In this document: positions 34,991 through 47,003 of the stretch, piece after piece
Layout of the letters: the number at the start of each line of letters is the position of its first letter
Position numbering within the stretch: position 1 is the stretch's first letter
Source of the DNA: Hyalella azteca
Taxonomy: Eukaryota; Arthropoda; Malacostraca; Amphipoda; Hyalellidae
DNA: 64,000 bases
Reading direction: 5' to 3'
NCBI RefSeq assembly: GCF_000764305.2
Contig: NW_025936019.1
Location: 1 to 64,000, forward strand
Position numbers and translations under genes: made by a program
The notes under the pieces: generated by a model
Told to the model about the DNA's origin: nothing
The model's input: only the letters and a program-made list of their open reading frames with translations
The model's database searches: none

Positions 34991-36339
34991 AACAACACTA
35001 GGTTGTATGCATTTAATTTTCTTTACAACACTTTAATAAAAGAAAGATAGCAAATTGAACTTTTATTTTATAACTTGATTCAAAGACGACACGTCCAGTA
35101 GCTTGAGAAAGCTAACAATCCAAAGAAAATTCAGAAGGAAAAAAATATTGCTTGTTAACGATGTAGTAAGTGCAGGGACAGGTGCAAAATAAGTAGGAAC
35201 AAGTTATCATTAGAACGGCACATTTCCAGTGAAAATGTCAATGAAGTCTTTTCTATGACATTCGTTTATTAATGTATTATTAGGTGAACTATGAAATTAA
35301 TCTCTAGGCTTTATCGCTCAACATGTTTATAATAACATGAATATTGCTATGTGCCACATTAGAACACATGCAATTTTCATTGGCGATAGTTATACCAAAA
35401 TTACTAGATAAATGGTCATTTGCCGAATTAAATATGCGGGAAGAGTTCGAAACCTCCCGCGCCTCGCATCATGTGCGCTAGTCGCAAGCAATAATTCCTG
35501 TATAGGTGCTATTAGTACACTTATTATTTCTATTTTGGTTTCCATTTTTTGAATACTTAATTTCTGGCGAGGCACCGACGTAATTTCTTCGACTTCTTTC
35601 GTTTATGCGTTGGTCGTGCTTTTTTAGCGTTTGCATTTGCGATCAGCTTCCACGTCCATGATGAATCTTCCGCAATATCTTGCACGTTCTCGTCCATAGT
35701 ACACGCGGGGATGCTGTTACTTATTAGTCGTGAGTTGGATGCAGTCCCGTATCGGTGACCGTCGCTGTAGCTGTTGTTAAGTGTTGCTCTTGGCGATGTG
35801 AAATTTATTTACAGTTATTCCTGTTGATTTTATTTTTGTTGACTCATCCATCAAGGGGACTGTAGTAGGAGTAGTAAGTAAGTAGGAATAGTAAGTTTTA
35901 CTACTCTTAAAAAGTAAAAGCAACATGGATTTTACTAAGAAATTTTAAGCATAAAAGCTTTGCATAAATTGCATTATTCTACCTTCGTTTAGTGATAAAC
36001 TCGATGATCTGAAGAGCTGCAGGAATTTCAAGGTAAGCAATTATAGCTCTATACCTCATCGCTGGTACCGGCGCTGCAGGTAATGTAAAAACATCAGCAG
36101 GCGCTTGTGCCGCTGATGGAACCATCTTCACAGATTTCGTCTTCATTGACGGGAAATCACTGCCATAAAATCATCCTAGGATACATTTCGCTCGAATAGG
36201 CATTTTCTTGTTTTATTTTGCCATTTAGTAAAGCGTCACTGCAATTATCGTATTTTACACTTAAGCGCTAATGTCAAGAATGTTTTTTCCAAAACATTCT
36301 TTGATTAATTTATTATAAGATGAACTATAAGAACTTACA
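34991..36339. other. No gene seen; remnant of the dispersed repeat at 35150-35240
   Basis: 35150-35240 matches the start of copies A and B (TGCTTGTTAACGATG) and then diverges. The rest holds no supportable feature. Confidence 0.5.
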
Positions 36340-36828
36340 TCAATGACGTCAAGGAAGTTGATGAGTAGGATGCTACTGACAGCATGGGTGGTGACGTGCC
36401 TGACAAAAAAAAAACATTCTGCTAATCGGCACATATTTCCAAGAACTATTAAAAGGCGTGCAAACGTCTGTCTTTTCCGTGGTATGGAATGCCAGGAACA
36501 TTGTAAATATGGTTTAAATTTATAAGGAAAAAGAGTCATTTTATCGAATTTACAGGTAACATGCATGAATTTTTAAACTTAATATCGGTGTTTATATTGA
36601 TTTAATTAGTCTTAAATTGCGTTAATCTTGATCTCTGACATGTTTGCTCATCAAAGAGATCGTGGAAGCTCCAAATTTGCTTGTAATTTAACGGGAAAGC
36701 TGGGTCAGCCACATGGAAGTGTAAAGTTCAGTTTGTTCCCACAAGCCTACAAAGGCAGTAGAATACGCACCTTACTTCATGCCGGCAGATACTTTTTTGT
36801 ATTGAATATGCGGGGAAATTGGTAACGA

Positions 36829-36916
36829 CAGGAATTTTTGCATCAGAAATGATGCAAAAATTCCTGCCATTAATATTTCACTAATGTTCTGCAAACGTTA
36901 GTGAAATATTAGTAGC
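36829..36916. repeat. Two adjacent perfect hairpins
   Basis: GGAATTTTTGCATC and its complement (6-base loop) are followed at once by TAATATTTCACTAA and its complement (13-base loop). In copies A and B these arms are largely single, so the hairpins arose inside copy C. Confidence 0.8.
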
Positions 36917-37019
36917 CAGGCGCGTAGAGTTAAAAATTATTTTTGCAAATTTCTAATCATCAATGCGTTGACTTTCAAGTAAAAATCAATACATTTAAAA
37001 GCATCACTTTTGATCAAAC

Positions 37020-37398
37020 TAATAGCAAGTGTAATTTCATAGATGCCAACTACTTGTAATCGCAATTTTTGTCCAGACCTTGAGTCGCCCGTTTTAATTT
37101 GTTCGGCAGTGTCCTTGCCAGTTCTTCCGACACGTGTACTCGAGATGAGCCTTATAGGAGCGATATATTTCGGTGAGTTAGCTGCGTACCTCAACACTTT
37201 CTCTGTCATTAAATATGAATCCGAATGCTCTGCATACAGATTATGAAGCAATATTTTTTTAATTTTCGTGTAAAATCGAAGTTGATATTCAGCATTCCGC
37301 ATTGTAGAAACTATATGCTGTTGAAAAACCCAAGAATAAAACTCTTCGGTAATCAAGTGTGGAAATTTCACTTACGCTTAAGGCTTAACACTATCGAA
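37020..37398. other. ~380-bp insertion unique to copy C
   Basis: Copies A and B read through (ATCAAACTATT then TTCAATTGTAATTCC), while C carries extra sequence. A 144-codon minus-strand frame (36937-37371) spans it and includes GRTGKDTAEQIKTGDS. Because the frame runs on into the non-coding repeat, I do not accept it as a gene. Origin unknown. Confidence 0.5.
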
Positions 37399-37592
37399 CG
37401 TTCAATTGTAATTCCTCAGCATTATTGTTAGCTCCAATTTTCTTCATTTGTGCTTATGATGACGCATTTGCACGAAACAAATTCCATAACAGTTTGGAGG
37501 CATTAAAATTAACACTTATTTGCATTATCCTATTTGCAAAAATCATACCTTTTCTCACACATTGAAAAGTCTCAAATAATAAAAAATTACAT

Positions 37593-37725
37593 CAGTACTC
37601 AATGCAGTGAGTGACAGAGAACGCATTTGCTCGTCCGTCCGTGAAGTCACGGACAGACACACGGACGGACGGACTGACATGACGAACACAGTAGCGCCTT
37701 TTTTCCATAAATGAGAAAATGCGCT
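37593..37725 (-). mobile_element. Short mobile element with (GTCC)n core, copy 2
   Basis: Inverse-orientation copy of 14930-15085, with CAGTACTCAATGCAGTGAGT at one end and AAATGAGAAAATGCGC at the other; the palindrome has one mismatch. Copies A (about 32510-32545) and B (about 44505-44530) of the host repeat lack it. Confidence 0.75.
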
Positions 37726-39293
37726 AAAAATAAAAGATTGTGCTCAGCGATTGCGCACTTCCTGATCACATATTTTACAGGTCAAATAATTCATTCAATT
37801 AGTAGATAAATTCATAATAATTTTAGGGCTGAGTATGGTGCTAGCCTCTAAATAAATTCAGTTTCTTCTCCTTAAATTATGAAGGTTTAGACATAACTTT
37901 ATAAAATTATTGCGAAACTTGAAGACTTCTATTACTGTATGAGCTCAAAAATTACCAGGCTTTTATTGCTTCTTGTTTTTGACTAAGAAGCTAAATTAAG
38001 CGAAATTGAAACAAGAAACTTTCGCAATAAACCTTACGCTGAAAAGAGACACATGAAAAAATTCTCTGCTTGAATTAAATATTTTAAAATAGCTTTTATA
38101 TTCAGGGATTGATACCCGTTTCCTATTACCGTCCTTTCTTTGTTAAGCATGTTAAAGATTTGAGCCTATTTCAGGAGCCTAAAAATAAACTGGTTACATG
38201 AAATGAACATAATTCTACGGACTTTTCTCACCTCATTCCAGCCACTTGACTGCTGGCTGTTAACTATGCTCTATTTTTAAAACTCTTTAAATGGACTTGG
38301 TTTACCCAAATATGAATATAAATAATATGCGTTTAAAAATCACTTTTTTAAAGACAACACTTCTGAACAATCCAGTGTCTTGGATGTTACACATGTCCAA
38401 TGAATTTTTTAATTTTATTTTCAAATATTAAAAAAAAATTATTTTTCCAACATTTTTTAAGATATCAAAATTTTGTAAATTTTCAAAATGATTTATTCTG
38501 TCAATTGATTCATGCATTGTCTCTGACTTTATGCAATTATGCAAAATTTCAGATCAATTGGACAGGTCAAATTGTGTCATACATAGATTATAAGATTTGT
38601 GGCAGACGAAATTATTTTTTACTTTTTTTAATAATAATTTTTTTTTAAATTAATAAAATTATTTATTCTGTCAATTGATTCATGCATTGCCTCCAACTTT
38701 ATGCAAGTGTGTCAAATTTCAGATCGATTGGACAGACAGACAAACAAACAAGAAGTGAAGTTAAAGAGAAGTGTTGTAAAATGGCAGTAATAGTCCAAAA
38801 AATAATAATTTATTTATATATCATAAAATAAAAAATTGCTCAGATATAGGATTATTGCGTTTTTTCTATTTCAATTTGGGAAATTATAGTAAACAAATCA
38901 AATTACAATTGCAGTTTAACTTGGAGTTAAACAAACAGTTGTGGTAGAACAAACAAATAATAATTAGAAAAACTGTGAACCATATTTTCCTTTAATTAAA
39001 GAGCATAGAGTACGGCAAATAAACTCACCATATGTTCACTGAAAACATTTTCGACGAAAATGTAATAAATTTACTTAGTTACTTGGCATTATATTTTCCT
39101 TGAAGTTCTCGACAAGATAAGTCATTATTATACGAGACAGTCTCGCTTAACTTCAAGTCATTATTATACGAGACAGTCTCGCTTAACTTCAAGTCATTAT
39201 TGCATGGCGTATGTCGAAATGTGACTCAATGAAAGGAATTAACATCCAAAATTGTTTTAAGTCACCTCGTGATTGTAGAATTTTGTTTTATAA

Positions 39294-39415
39294 GATTTTA
39301 ACTTATACATTTTAACTTATAACTTTTAACATATAACATTTAAATTATGACTTTTACATTTTAACTTTTAACTTTTAACCTATGACTTTTAACTTATAAC
39401 TTTTAACTCATCAAT
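39294..39415. repeat. Simple repeat of (A)ACTTTTA/ACTTATA
   Basis: About fifteen heptamer-like words based on AACTTTT and AACTTAT. Confidence 0.85.
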
Positions 39416-39785
39416 AACGATTCTAATCAAATGGCAACGACTAAAATTCATGTAGGGGAGAAGCTGTACGAATGCATTAGTTTCGAAGTGATAGCTACTG
39501 AAACTTAAAACGAAGCAATATTGTTAGTAATATTTTGTTTATTTATTCTTCCATGTAGAGTTTGGTTTTGGTTGATGTTGTAAAACTTTTCTCGAAATGT
39601 GACTCGATTTAAAAATAACGTATGAAACAGTATTAAAGTCATCTCAAGCTTGTAAAATTGTGTTGAATATTCTTTTAAGACGCGATATATTAATTGTATT
39701 TAACTCATAATATAATGGAAAGACATGAGCAAAGCTAACCGATAGATGGACTAAGCGACAAGAGACCTTGGACTTAGCACAGCTG

Positions 39786-39860
39786 TTACCAGTGTTTCAT
39801 GGCGTTTACCACTTGTTTCATGGCGTTTACTTGTTACATGGCGTTTACCGCTAGTTTCAT
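39786..39860. repeat. ~24-bp tandem repeat around TTTCATGGCGTTTACC
   Basis: Three to four imperfect copies. Confidence 0.8.
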
Positions 39861-39929
39861 AGCACTATAACCACTATGTCTTATTTAAGTTATTTTCTGA
39901 TTAGCAGTAACCCATTTCTTTTAGTTAAA

Positions 39930-40740
39930 TAAAAATACCTAGTTTGGAAGATAGGGGTTACAATTGAATAAAAAAGCTTTTTTATTAGATTGGGGGTTAA
40001 GTTAAATAAGAAAAAAATTTGGTTAAAATATATGGGTTAAAGGTTTATACAAATAACTTATTTAAAAAATAGGGGTTGGAGTTGAATAAAAAATAACATG
40101 ACAAAAATATGGCGGTTTAGGTTGAATAGAAAATAACTAGATTAAAAGATAAGTAAAAGACCAGAAATCGACACCCAAAAATTTTCGATTCTCGAATCGA
40201 ACAGTTTTGGGGTACGATTTTGCCGGCGCAGAGCCGAGCTTTTTGCACCCCAAAATTTTCGAATTCTCGCCACATATTGGCAATCTCGCCAAAAAGTCGC
40301 CACTAAACCAGGACTTTGGAGGACGATTTTCAGAGGCTGATTTTGCCCGGTCAGAGCCGAGGTTTTGCCACCACCAGTTTTAGGCAGAGTCGCCAGGCCC
40401 TTGGCAACTTTAAATAAAGTCTCCACTCGATATCAGGTCGACTTGCCCGGCCACAGCCAAAAGATAATGGTTAGAGTTGAACAAAAACAACGGAGTTTTA
40501 AGATAGTGGTTAAAGTTAAATAAAAAATAACGTGATAAAAAGATAGAGGTTAAAATGATTAAAAAAAATTGATTAATGATAGGGGTTAAAGTTGACTAAA
40601 AATAACATGATTGAAATGTTGGGGTTAAAGTTGAGTAAATGAAAAAACATAACTGGAAAAAAGATAGGGGTTAAAGTTGAATAAAAAATTATTTTATCTT
40701 CGAACAAAATTAGGCAAAATATAACACTATATAAAAGTTG
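39930..40740. repeat. Degenerate ~30-35-bp array with a GC-richer insert
   Basis: Units read like ATAGGGGTTAAAGTTGAATA plus AAAAATAAC, at 39930-40140 and 40455-40700. Between them, 40150-40450 is a GC-richer insert with repeated CAGAGCCGAG and GTCGCCA words and no good gene. Confidence 0.8.
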
Positions 40741-41640
40741 GTCTAGAATCTAGATGACTCACTTAGATAACTCAACCGCGTCCAAATAGCGATGCACATT
40801 TTTGACTCACCTGCCTCATTTGTGGGTCATACTGACCTATTACTCGCCCTGTTTTTGAGCACATGCAAAATTTCTAGTAAAATTATCTATCTAGTAAAGG
40901 ATGTTCATTAATCATTAGGAAAAATTTTGCTGAGCAAACTTTTTAGATGTTTATGGAATTACTGAAAAGTAATTGTCAGAATTGTTGTTTTATCAAGTGT
41001 TAATTAAAATAGAATATTTGAATTAATAACTTTTAACAATGATATAATGATATTTGTGTGTCTGTATATATGTACTAATTATAAGGTACATAACAGAGTC
41101 CGGTTATGTACCTTACAATTAGTTTGTACTTAAAAACCGGACACGAAAATAAATGAACTACATTACCGGACATTCTAAAAAACGCCAACCTCGTTAGGTT
41201 AGGGTGAGGTGTGTATAAAACCCTTCTTTACATTGCTTGACACCTTTCTGCTAAGGTTAGGTAGGTTTTGGTAATAAATTGTTATAATACTTTCGTTGCA
41301 TGTTGATTCATCGTCCGTTTGGTTTTGATGTGCTCAATACTTTGAAATTTTGCTGTAGATAGTTGTATTCGCATAACCGTTGTTCACGAGAATTTGCTTG
41401 CAAATTTCTTGCTATTGTTTGGAATGATTGACTGTAGTACTCGTTCATCCACTTTCTAGCCTCTGTTCATCTGGTTTTGGTAGAAGACCGTTGTGATGGT
41501 TTCATTGGATATGGTTTCAATGTTGTTTCGGTTTCCTCTACATTAGTATAAATTTGATATTTCAGTGTCACCTGTTCTATTTTAAAACTCATTATTTACC
41601 AGAATTCGTTTACACGATCTTTTGAAATCACTCTCGGATG
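40741..41640. other. No gene seen; strong 20-bp-stem hairpin at 41075-41122
   Basis: CTAATTATAAGGTACATAAC pairs with 41103-41122 at one mismatch across an 8-base loop. A TATAAAA box-like sequence lies near 41215 with no supporting initiator. Confidence 0.65.
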
Positions 41641-41647
41641 TGCAGGC

Positions 41648-41739
41648 TTTTAATGCTCTTTGGATGAGAGCACTAACTGTGCTGGTTTTATAGCGTTGAG
41701 GCCAGCACAGTGCGCGCTCTCATCCAAAGAGCATAAAAA
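41648..41739. repeat. ~38-bp-stem imperfect hairpin
   Basis: TGCTCTTTGGATGAGAGC and CTGTGCTGG pair with their complements to the right. The hairpin abuts copy 3 of the (GTCC)n element. Confidence 0.8.
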
Positions 41740-41741
41740 TA

Positions 41742-41882
41742 TAACTCAGTACTCACTGCAGTGAGTGACGGACAGACAGACAGTAGGAAAGACAGACAGA
41801 CAGACGGACAGACAGACGGACAGACGGACAGACAGACATGGAGAGCACAATAGTGCATTTTTCCATAAATGAGAAAATGCGC
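41742..41882 (-). mobile_element. Short mobile element with (GACA/GACG)n core, copy 3
   Basis: Same ends as copies 1 and 2 in inverse orientation, with the intact palindrome ACTCACTGCAGTGAGT and a longer GACA/GACG microsatellite core. Confidence 0.75.
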
Positions 41883-41899
41883 AAAAACTGTATAGTGGA

Positions 41900-42540
41900 C
41901 TGATGTAGAGTGTAGATGTGGTATGATGAAAACTATATAGTGGACTGATGCTGAGTGTAAATGTGGTCTGATGAAAACTGTTTAGTGGACTGATGCAAAG
42001 TGAAAATCTATAGTGATGAAAGACTGTATAGTGGATTGATGTGAAATGAAAATTTGGACCGATGAAAAAATGTTAACATGGACTGGAAAGAACTGTTAAG
42101 TTGGACTGATGAAAAATGTAAACGTAGACTGATGACAAATTTTAATGTGGATTAACTCAGAACGGAAAATATGGTATATAGTAAAACTGTAAATGTAGGT
42201 GCACGAACAAAATAATTCTGGACTGATAAAAAATGTAAAAGTGGACTGGTGAAAAGATTTAAACGTAGACGTGAAATGAAAAACTGTTAACGCGAAGAAA
42301 AGAATGAATAAAAATCTGGACTCGGTGTAAAATGTTTTAGGGGTATTGCATTAACCAAAACACACAGCATATTGGCAAGGTCAACACACAACCAATCACA
42401 GTCTGAATAGAATAACACCACAATCCCACAACCAAACACAGTCTGGGGAAAATAACATCACAACCAATCACAGCTGTGACCAATCACAAATACCTGTGGA
42501 ATACCAGCTGTGACCAATCACAGTTACGTGGATGCAAGGC
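41900..42540 (+). repeat. GTGGACTGATG-rich segment, copy 1 (partner 45361-45830)
   Basis: Many short units of the type GTGGACTGATGAAAA, then a run of CCAATCACAG words ending at GGATGCAAGGCT. The partner copy repeats the same order but contains an N gap (45446). The two copies flank the AACGTT array and repeat copy B. Confidence 0.85.
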
Positions 42541-42994
42541 TCTTGCTCTTGCCGGGGGTGGACGACGCACCGCCGTCCCATTCTGCTGGTCGACACATTC
42601 GTGGTGGGACGCAAGCAGTGGCCTCCACCAGGTCAAGCCCAACGTAGTCAAGTGTCCGAGTGATGAAGGTGCTTAAAATTTTTCGGAATCCCCGGGACAT
42701 CGGGGAATATTCTTCCGAATTTGATGTATACATGAAAATGTTTATGTATGCGGTGCCTTCGAAGTGGGAAAGAACAACTAGTGACAAAGTGTGGCCAGAA
42801 AGAGGAAGAAGAAAATGAAATGGTATGGTGGAACCAAGGTAGGCGCATTTCTTTTTATTAGGGAGATACATGAGAATATGGTGGGGCATGAAGGGAAGGA
42901 AGAAACTCGTCGGGGCTTTGATGGGTTTTTACACACGAGTGAGATGTCGGTGACGGACCCATTTATTGGTTGGAACTTGAAAAATTCGAACGTT
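42541..42994. other. GC-richer unique insert of unknown origin
   Basis: Interrupts the repeat landscape. A minus-strand frame contains YVGLDLVEATACVPPRMC but lacks convincing splice borders. A gene fragment is possible but not supported. Confidence 0.3.
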
Positions 42995-43735
42995 TAAATT
43001 AATACAACGTTGAACTTATTTCAATTTTGAAATTAATTCAACGTTGAAATCAACGCAATGTTGGAATTAACGCTACTTCGAAATTAACGCAATGTTGAAG
43101 TCAACACAACGTAATTATTAACGCCATGTTGAAGTAAACAACGCAAAATTGACGCAACGCCTAAATCAAAGCATCGTTAGAATCATCACAACATTTGAAT
43201 CGACGTCACGCTGAAATCAACGCAATGTTGAAATTTATTCAGCGATGGAATTAATTCAATGTTGAAATAAATTCAACGTTGAGATTAATTAAACGCTAAA
43301 ATTATTTAAACGTTGAAATTAATTTAACACTGAAATTACTTCAACGTTGGATATACGCAAAAATAAAATAAACGTAACGTTGAAATTAATTCAAAAATTT
43401 AAATTAAATCAAAGTTGAATAATTTTAAAGTTGCGTTACCTTTGGCGGTGCGTTGATTAAACGTTGAATTAATTGCAACTTTGCGTTAATTACGACATGT
43501 GTTAATTTCAACGTTGCGTTAATTTCGGCGTTGAAGCAAATTTAAACGTCGTATTAATATAGTTGAACTAATCTCAACGGTGAATTAATTTCAACGTTGA
43601 CGTAACTTTAACGTTGCGTTAAATTCCACTCTGTGTTAATATCAACGTTTTGTTAATTTCATCGCTGAAACAAATTTAAACGTCGTATTAATGTCGTTGA
43701 ACTAACCTCAACGTTGGATTAATTTCAACGCAGTG
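42995..43735. repeat. AACGTT-based array (copy B)
   Basis: Related to 30740-31565, again switching the main unit orientation midway (around 43440). It ends at the same junction, AATTTCAACGCAGTGCTT, so array and adjoining repeat moved or duplicated together. Confidence 0.88.
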
Positions 43736-45150
43736 CTTCTTAGCGATGCAGTAATTGCTGGGACAGGCACAAAATTAGGAGGAAAAAGTTATCACTTAGA
43801 ACGGCATAACCCCTGTAAAAGAGACCAGAACTTGTTTCCAAGAACCATTCCAGACGTGCAAGCCTCCATCTATTCCGTGGCATGGAAGTCCTGGCACATT
43901 GTAAACACGGTTTAAATTTAAACGGAAAAAAGTAGTTATAACATGTATGGATTTTTAAACACAATACTAATGTTTTATCGATTTGATTTGTCTTCTACAA
44001 AGGCAGTAGAATATGCACCCTACTTAATGCCGGCATGTACATTTTGGCATTTAATATGCGGGGAATTGGTAACGGCAGGAATTTTTTAACATCAGAAATG
44101 ATAGAACCTTCAACAACCGCGTTGAAATAGGAATTCGAACTAGCAATTTTAACAACGGTGATTTCGTTGCTATCCTTAATTCATCATTAGTAAAGTTAGT
44201 GAAATATTAGTAGCTAGGTTCGTAGAGTTAAAAATTATTTTTGCTAGTTTCTAATCATCTATGTATTGACCTAATACATTTAAAATCATCACTTGTGATC
44301 AAACTATTGGACATTCAATTTCCTCAGCACTGTTGTTAGCTCCAATTTTCTTCATATATATGCTTATGATGACACACATTTGCACGAAACAAATTCTATA
44401 ACATTGCGAAGGCATTAAAATGAGCCCTTATTTGTATAACCCAATTTGCAAAAATTCATGCATTTTCTGATGAATGGAAGATTTCCAAATAATAATAAAT
44501 TATTTTCCAACAAGTAACAGGACAAGAAAAAGGGTGTGCTTACCGATTGTGCACTTCCTCATCGCATATTTTACAGGTGAAAAAGTTGTTATAATAATTC
44601 TATGATTCATTACATTATTAGGGCTCAGTAAAAAACAAATTTTCAGTTTTCCCATCATAACTTTTCAATAATTGAACTTGACACTTGATAATCTGTACGA
44701 AACTTGAAGGCTTTTATTGCTGTACATGAAAATTACCAGGATTCTATTTCTACTTGTTTTTGACTAGAAAGATAAATTAATTATTAATAATCAAATTAAT
44801 TGTAGCCCCCTAAAAATAGTTTACTTGAATTTCATGCAAGAAATAATTGTGCATTTATAGGATTAATGTGTTTTCTTATATTTCAATTTGAGAAATTATA
44901 GCAAACAAATTAAAATACAATTTCAGTTTAACTGAAAGTTAAACATACAGTTTAGGGAGAACAAACAATTAATAATTAAAGGACAGTGAATCTTATTTTC
45001 CTTGCAAAATTTTGCTAAAGAATATCGCCAAAATTGCAAAATCACAAAATAAGCTGTTATGAAGGAGAATTTGAGAGCATAGAATACGGCAAATAAACTA
45101 CCATATGTCACTGAGAACGTTTTCGATGGAACTGTAATGAATTTACTTAG
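43736..45150 (+). repeat. Dispersed repeat unit, copy B
   Basis: Closest to copy A, with small deletions, for example of the CATGTTTGCTCATCAAAG region. Ends at TTACTTAGTTACTTGGC, where TTATTATT microsatellite and unrelated DNA begin. Confidence 0.8.
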
Positions 45151-45360
45151 TTACTTGGCTTATTATTATTATTATTTTTCTTAACAGAACACGAATCAAA
45201 TCTACAAGTTTTATTTTATAGCTTAAAATATGAAATGATCGAAGTATAAACATAAAAACCTGGTTGTATTGAACCACACAACACAACCCGCAATTAAACT
45301 GAGTAGCAGCTGCGCCGCTGCAGGACGAGACAGCAAATACACTTGCCAACGTTCACGTTA

Positions 45361-45830
45361 AAAACATAAATGTGGTCTGATGAAAACTGTATAGTGGGCT
45401 GATGCAGAGTGTAAATGTGGTCTGGTGAAAACTGTTTAGTAGACTNGACTGATGAAAAATTTTAATGCGGATTAATTCAAAACGGAAAATATGGTATATA
45501 GTAAAATTGTAAATGTAGACTCACGAAAAAAATAATTGTGGACTGATAAAAATGTAAATGTGGACTGGTGAAAAGATTTAAACGTAGGCAAATGAAAAAC
45601 TTTTTACGCGGATAGATGAATGAATGTAAACCTGGACTCAGTGTAGAATTCTACAGGGGTATTGAATTAACCAAAACACACAGCATATTGGAAAGGCCAT
45701 CACACAACCAATCACAGTCTGAATAGGATAAAATCACAATTTCATAACCAATCACAGTCTGGGAGGATGACATCACAACCAGTCACAGCTGTGACCAATC
45801 ACAGTTACTTGGATGCAAGGCTAGCGTGAT
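45361..45830 (+). repeat. GTGGACTGATG-rich segment, copy 2
   Basis: Partner of 41900-42540; interrupted by the N at 45446, where part of the array has collapsed. Confidence 0.85.
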
Positions 45831-46659
45831 ACAGGAGAAAAACACATATATAATACAAAAAATATAGTACATTAAATGTTATGATTCTACCCAACAGCAC
45901 ACTTTTCTACCCTACAACAATATGAACTGAGAAATAAATATAAATCTGAAATAATGGTAAACTGTAAATGTGGAAATATGAAAAAATGTATAAGTGCGCA
46001 GTCATTCACACGTGTCGCTTTCCCGTGCCACGTACACCCACGCCCTACGTCATATTATACTTTGCGGCACATAGGCGATTTTGATGCTCGGCTCTAGATG
46101 GTAAAGTCTGTATATTTTGTGTAAATCCGCGATGGCTTTGTATTTTTGGCTGGTAGAAGCAAGCCAGTTGGACAGATGCGTGCACTTGGAGTGGAGATCC
46201 TAAGACATTGCCTATTCTGAGGGATGCAGTTGTGCCTGTAAGACGGAGTTTGTGTAAAGGACGAGTTATGGTTTAGTAGGATCATCTTGTATACAAGTCC
46301 GGTGTGCCACTTCTTGTCTAAGTTCTTGGTCACATCGCGAAAACATAAACTCTTTACTGTCTCTGTGGTGGATTTATTATGTGCGTTTCGTGTGAATTGG
46401 CTAGTGCTGTGTGTGTTTCTTCAAATGTTTGGTTGTTCTTGATCGGTATTTTTTGCTGCTCAATTTTCTGATTTAATTTATGGTTAATCCCTATCGAAAT
46501 TCGAAGACCTGTCAGCCGCTGGCACGCGGACGCCCCAAGTTCTTATGGCCGGGTAAATTAGAAGCTCTATGTCCGCATTAGGTTCCGGTTGCCGTAGCGA
46601 AATAAGCGCCGAAATGGAATCTTGTGAAATTACTCGTCGAGCTTGGGGCGATCGTGGGG
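45831..46659. other. No gene seen
   Basis: Mixed composition; a 79-codon minus-strand frame at 46094-46333 has no support. Confidence 0.5.
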
Positions 46660-46678
46660 CTGTCTCTTATACACATCT
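46660..46678. other. Single Nextera/Tn5 mosaic end (assembly artefact)
   Basis: Exact 19-bp CTGTCTCTTATACACATCT without its mirror half; unrelated sequence follows. Confidence 0.95.
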
Positions 46679-46744
46679 ATACGTTCGGGACAGACACGGC
46701 CGAATATGAAAAATGCTTAAAAAAATGCCCCCTCCCTTCCCCCC

Positions 46745-46782
46745 CTGTCTCTTATACACATCTAGATGTGTATAAGAGACAG
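46745..46782. other. Nextera/Tn5 adapter junction (assembly artefact)
   Basis: Perfect double mosaic end 66 bases after the single one. A frame across both contains the adapter peptides LSLIHI and SYTHLDVYKRQ. Confidence 0.98.
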
Positions 46783-46855
46783 GATTTGGCCTACCGGGCA
46801 ATTGACTTCCAAAAGAGGCTGGTAAATAGAAGCAAAACACCCTACGTGGCCGACT

Positions 46856-47003
46856 TGCTCCTGATTCACCCCTAAGCCGAATATAGTTCCTCTAAAACGA
46901 CCTTAATCGGCACGAAAATTTTGACAGGGTGCTCCTGATTCACCCCTAAGCCGAATATAGTTCCTCTAAAACGACCTTAATCGGCACGAAAATTTTGACA
47001 GGG
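46856..47003. repeat. Perfect 74-bp tandem duplication
   Basis: 46856-46929 and 46930-47003 are identical. Lying 74 bases after an adapter, it may be another product of faulty read joining. Confidence 0.92.

Larger units (their letters stand above)
36340..39200 (+). repeat. Dispersed repeat unit, copy C
   Basis: Collinear with copies A and B but more diverged, with insertions at 37020-37398 and 37593-37725. The right end (GTCTCGCTTAACTTCAAGTC) is tandemly doubled at 39137-39205. 38487-38735 holds two copies of a ~75-bp unit with ATTTCAGATCRATTGGACAG. Confidence 0.8.

Noticed and set aside
36937..37371. 144-codon minus-strand protein
   Set aside because: The frame crosses from a repeat-specific insertion into non-coding repeat on both sides; no splice or domain support.
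41205..41225. TATA promoter at TATAAAA
   Set aside because: No initiator or DPE at the right spacing and no gene downstream.
22280..46782. Tn5/IS50 transposon insertions
   Set aside because: Only 19-bp mosaic ends in back-to-back form occur, next to N gaps, with no transposase; this is sequencing-library adapter.
46624..46875. 83-codon frame with SYTHLDVYKRQ
   Set aside because: Translated adapter sequence, a known contamination signature.
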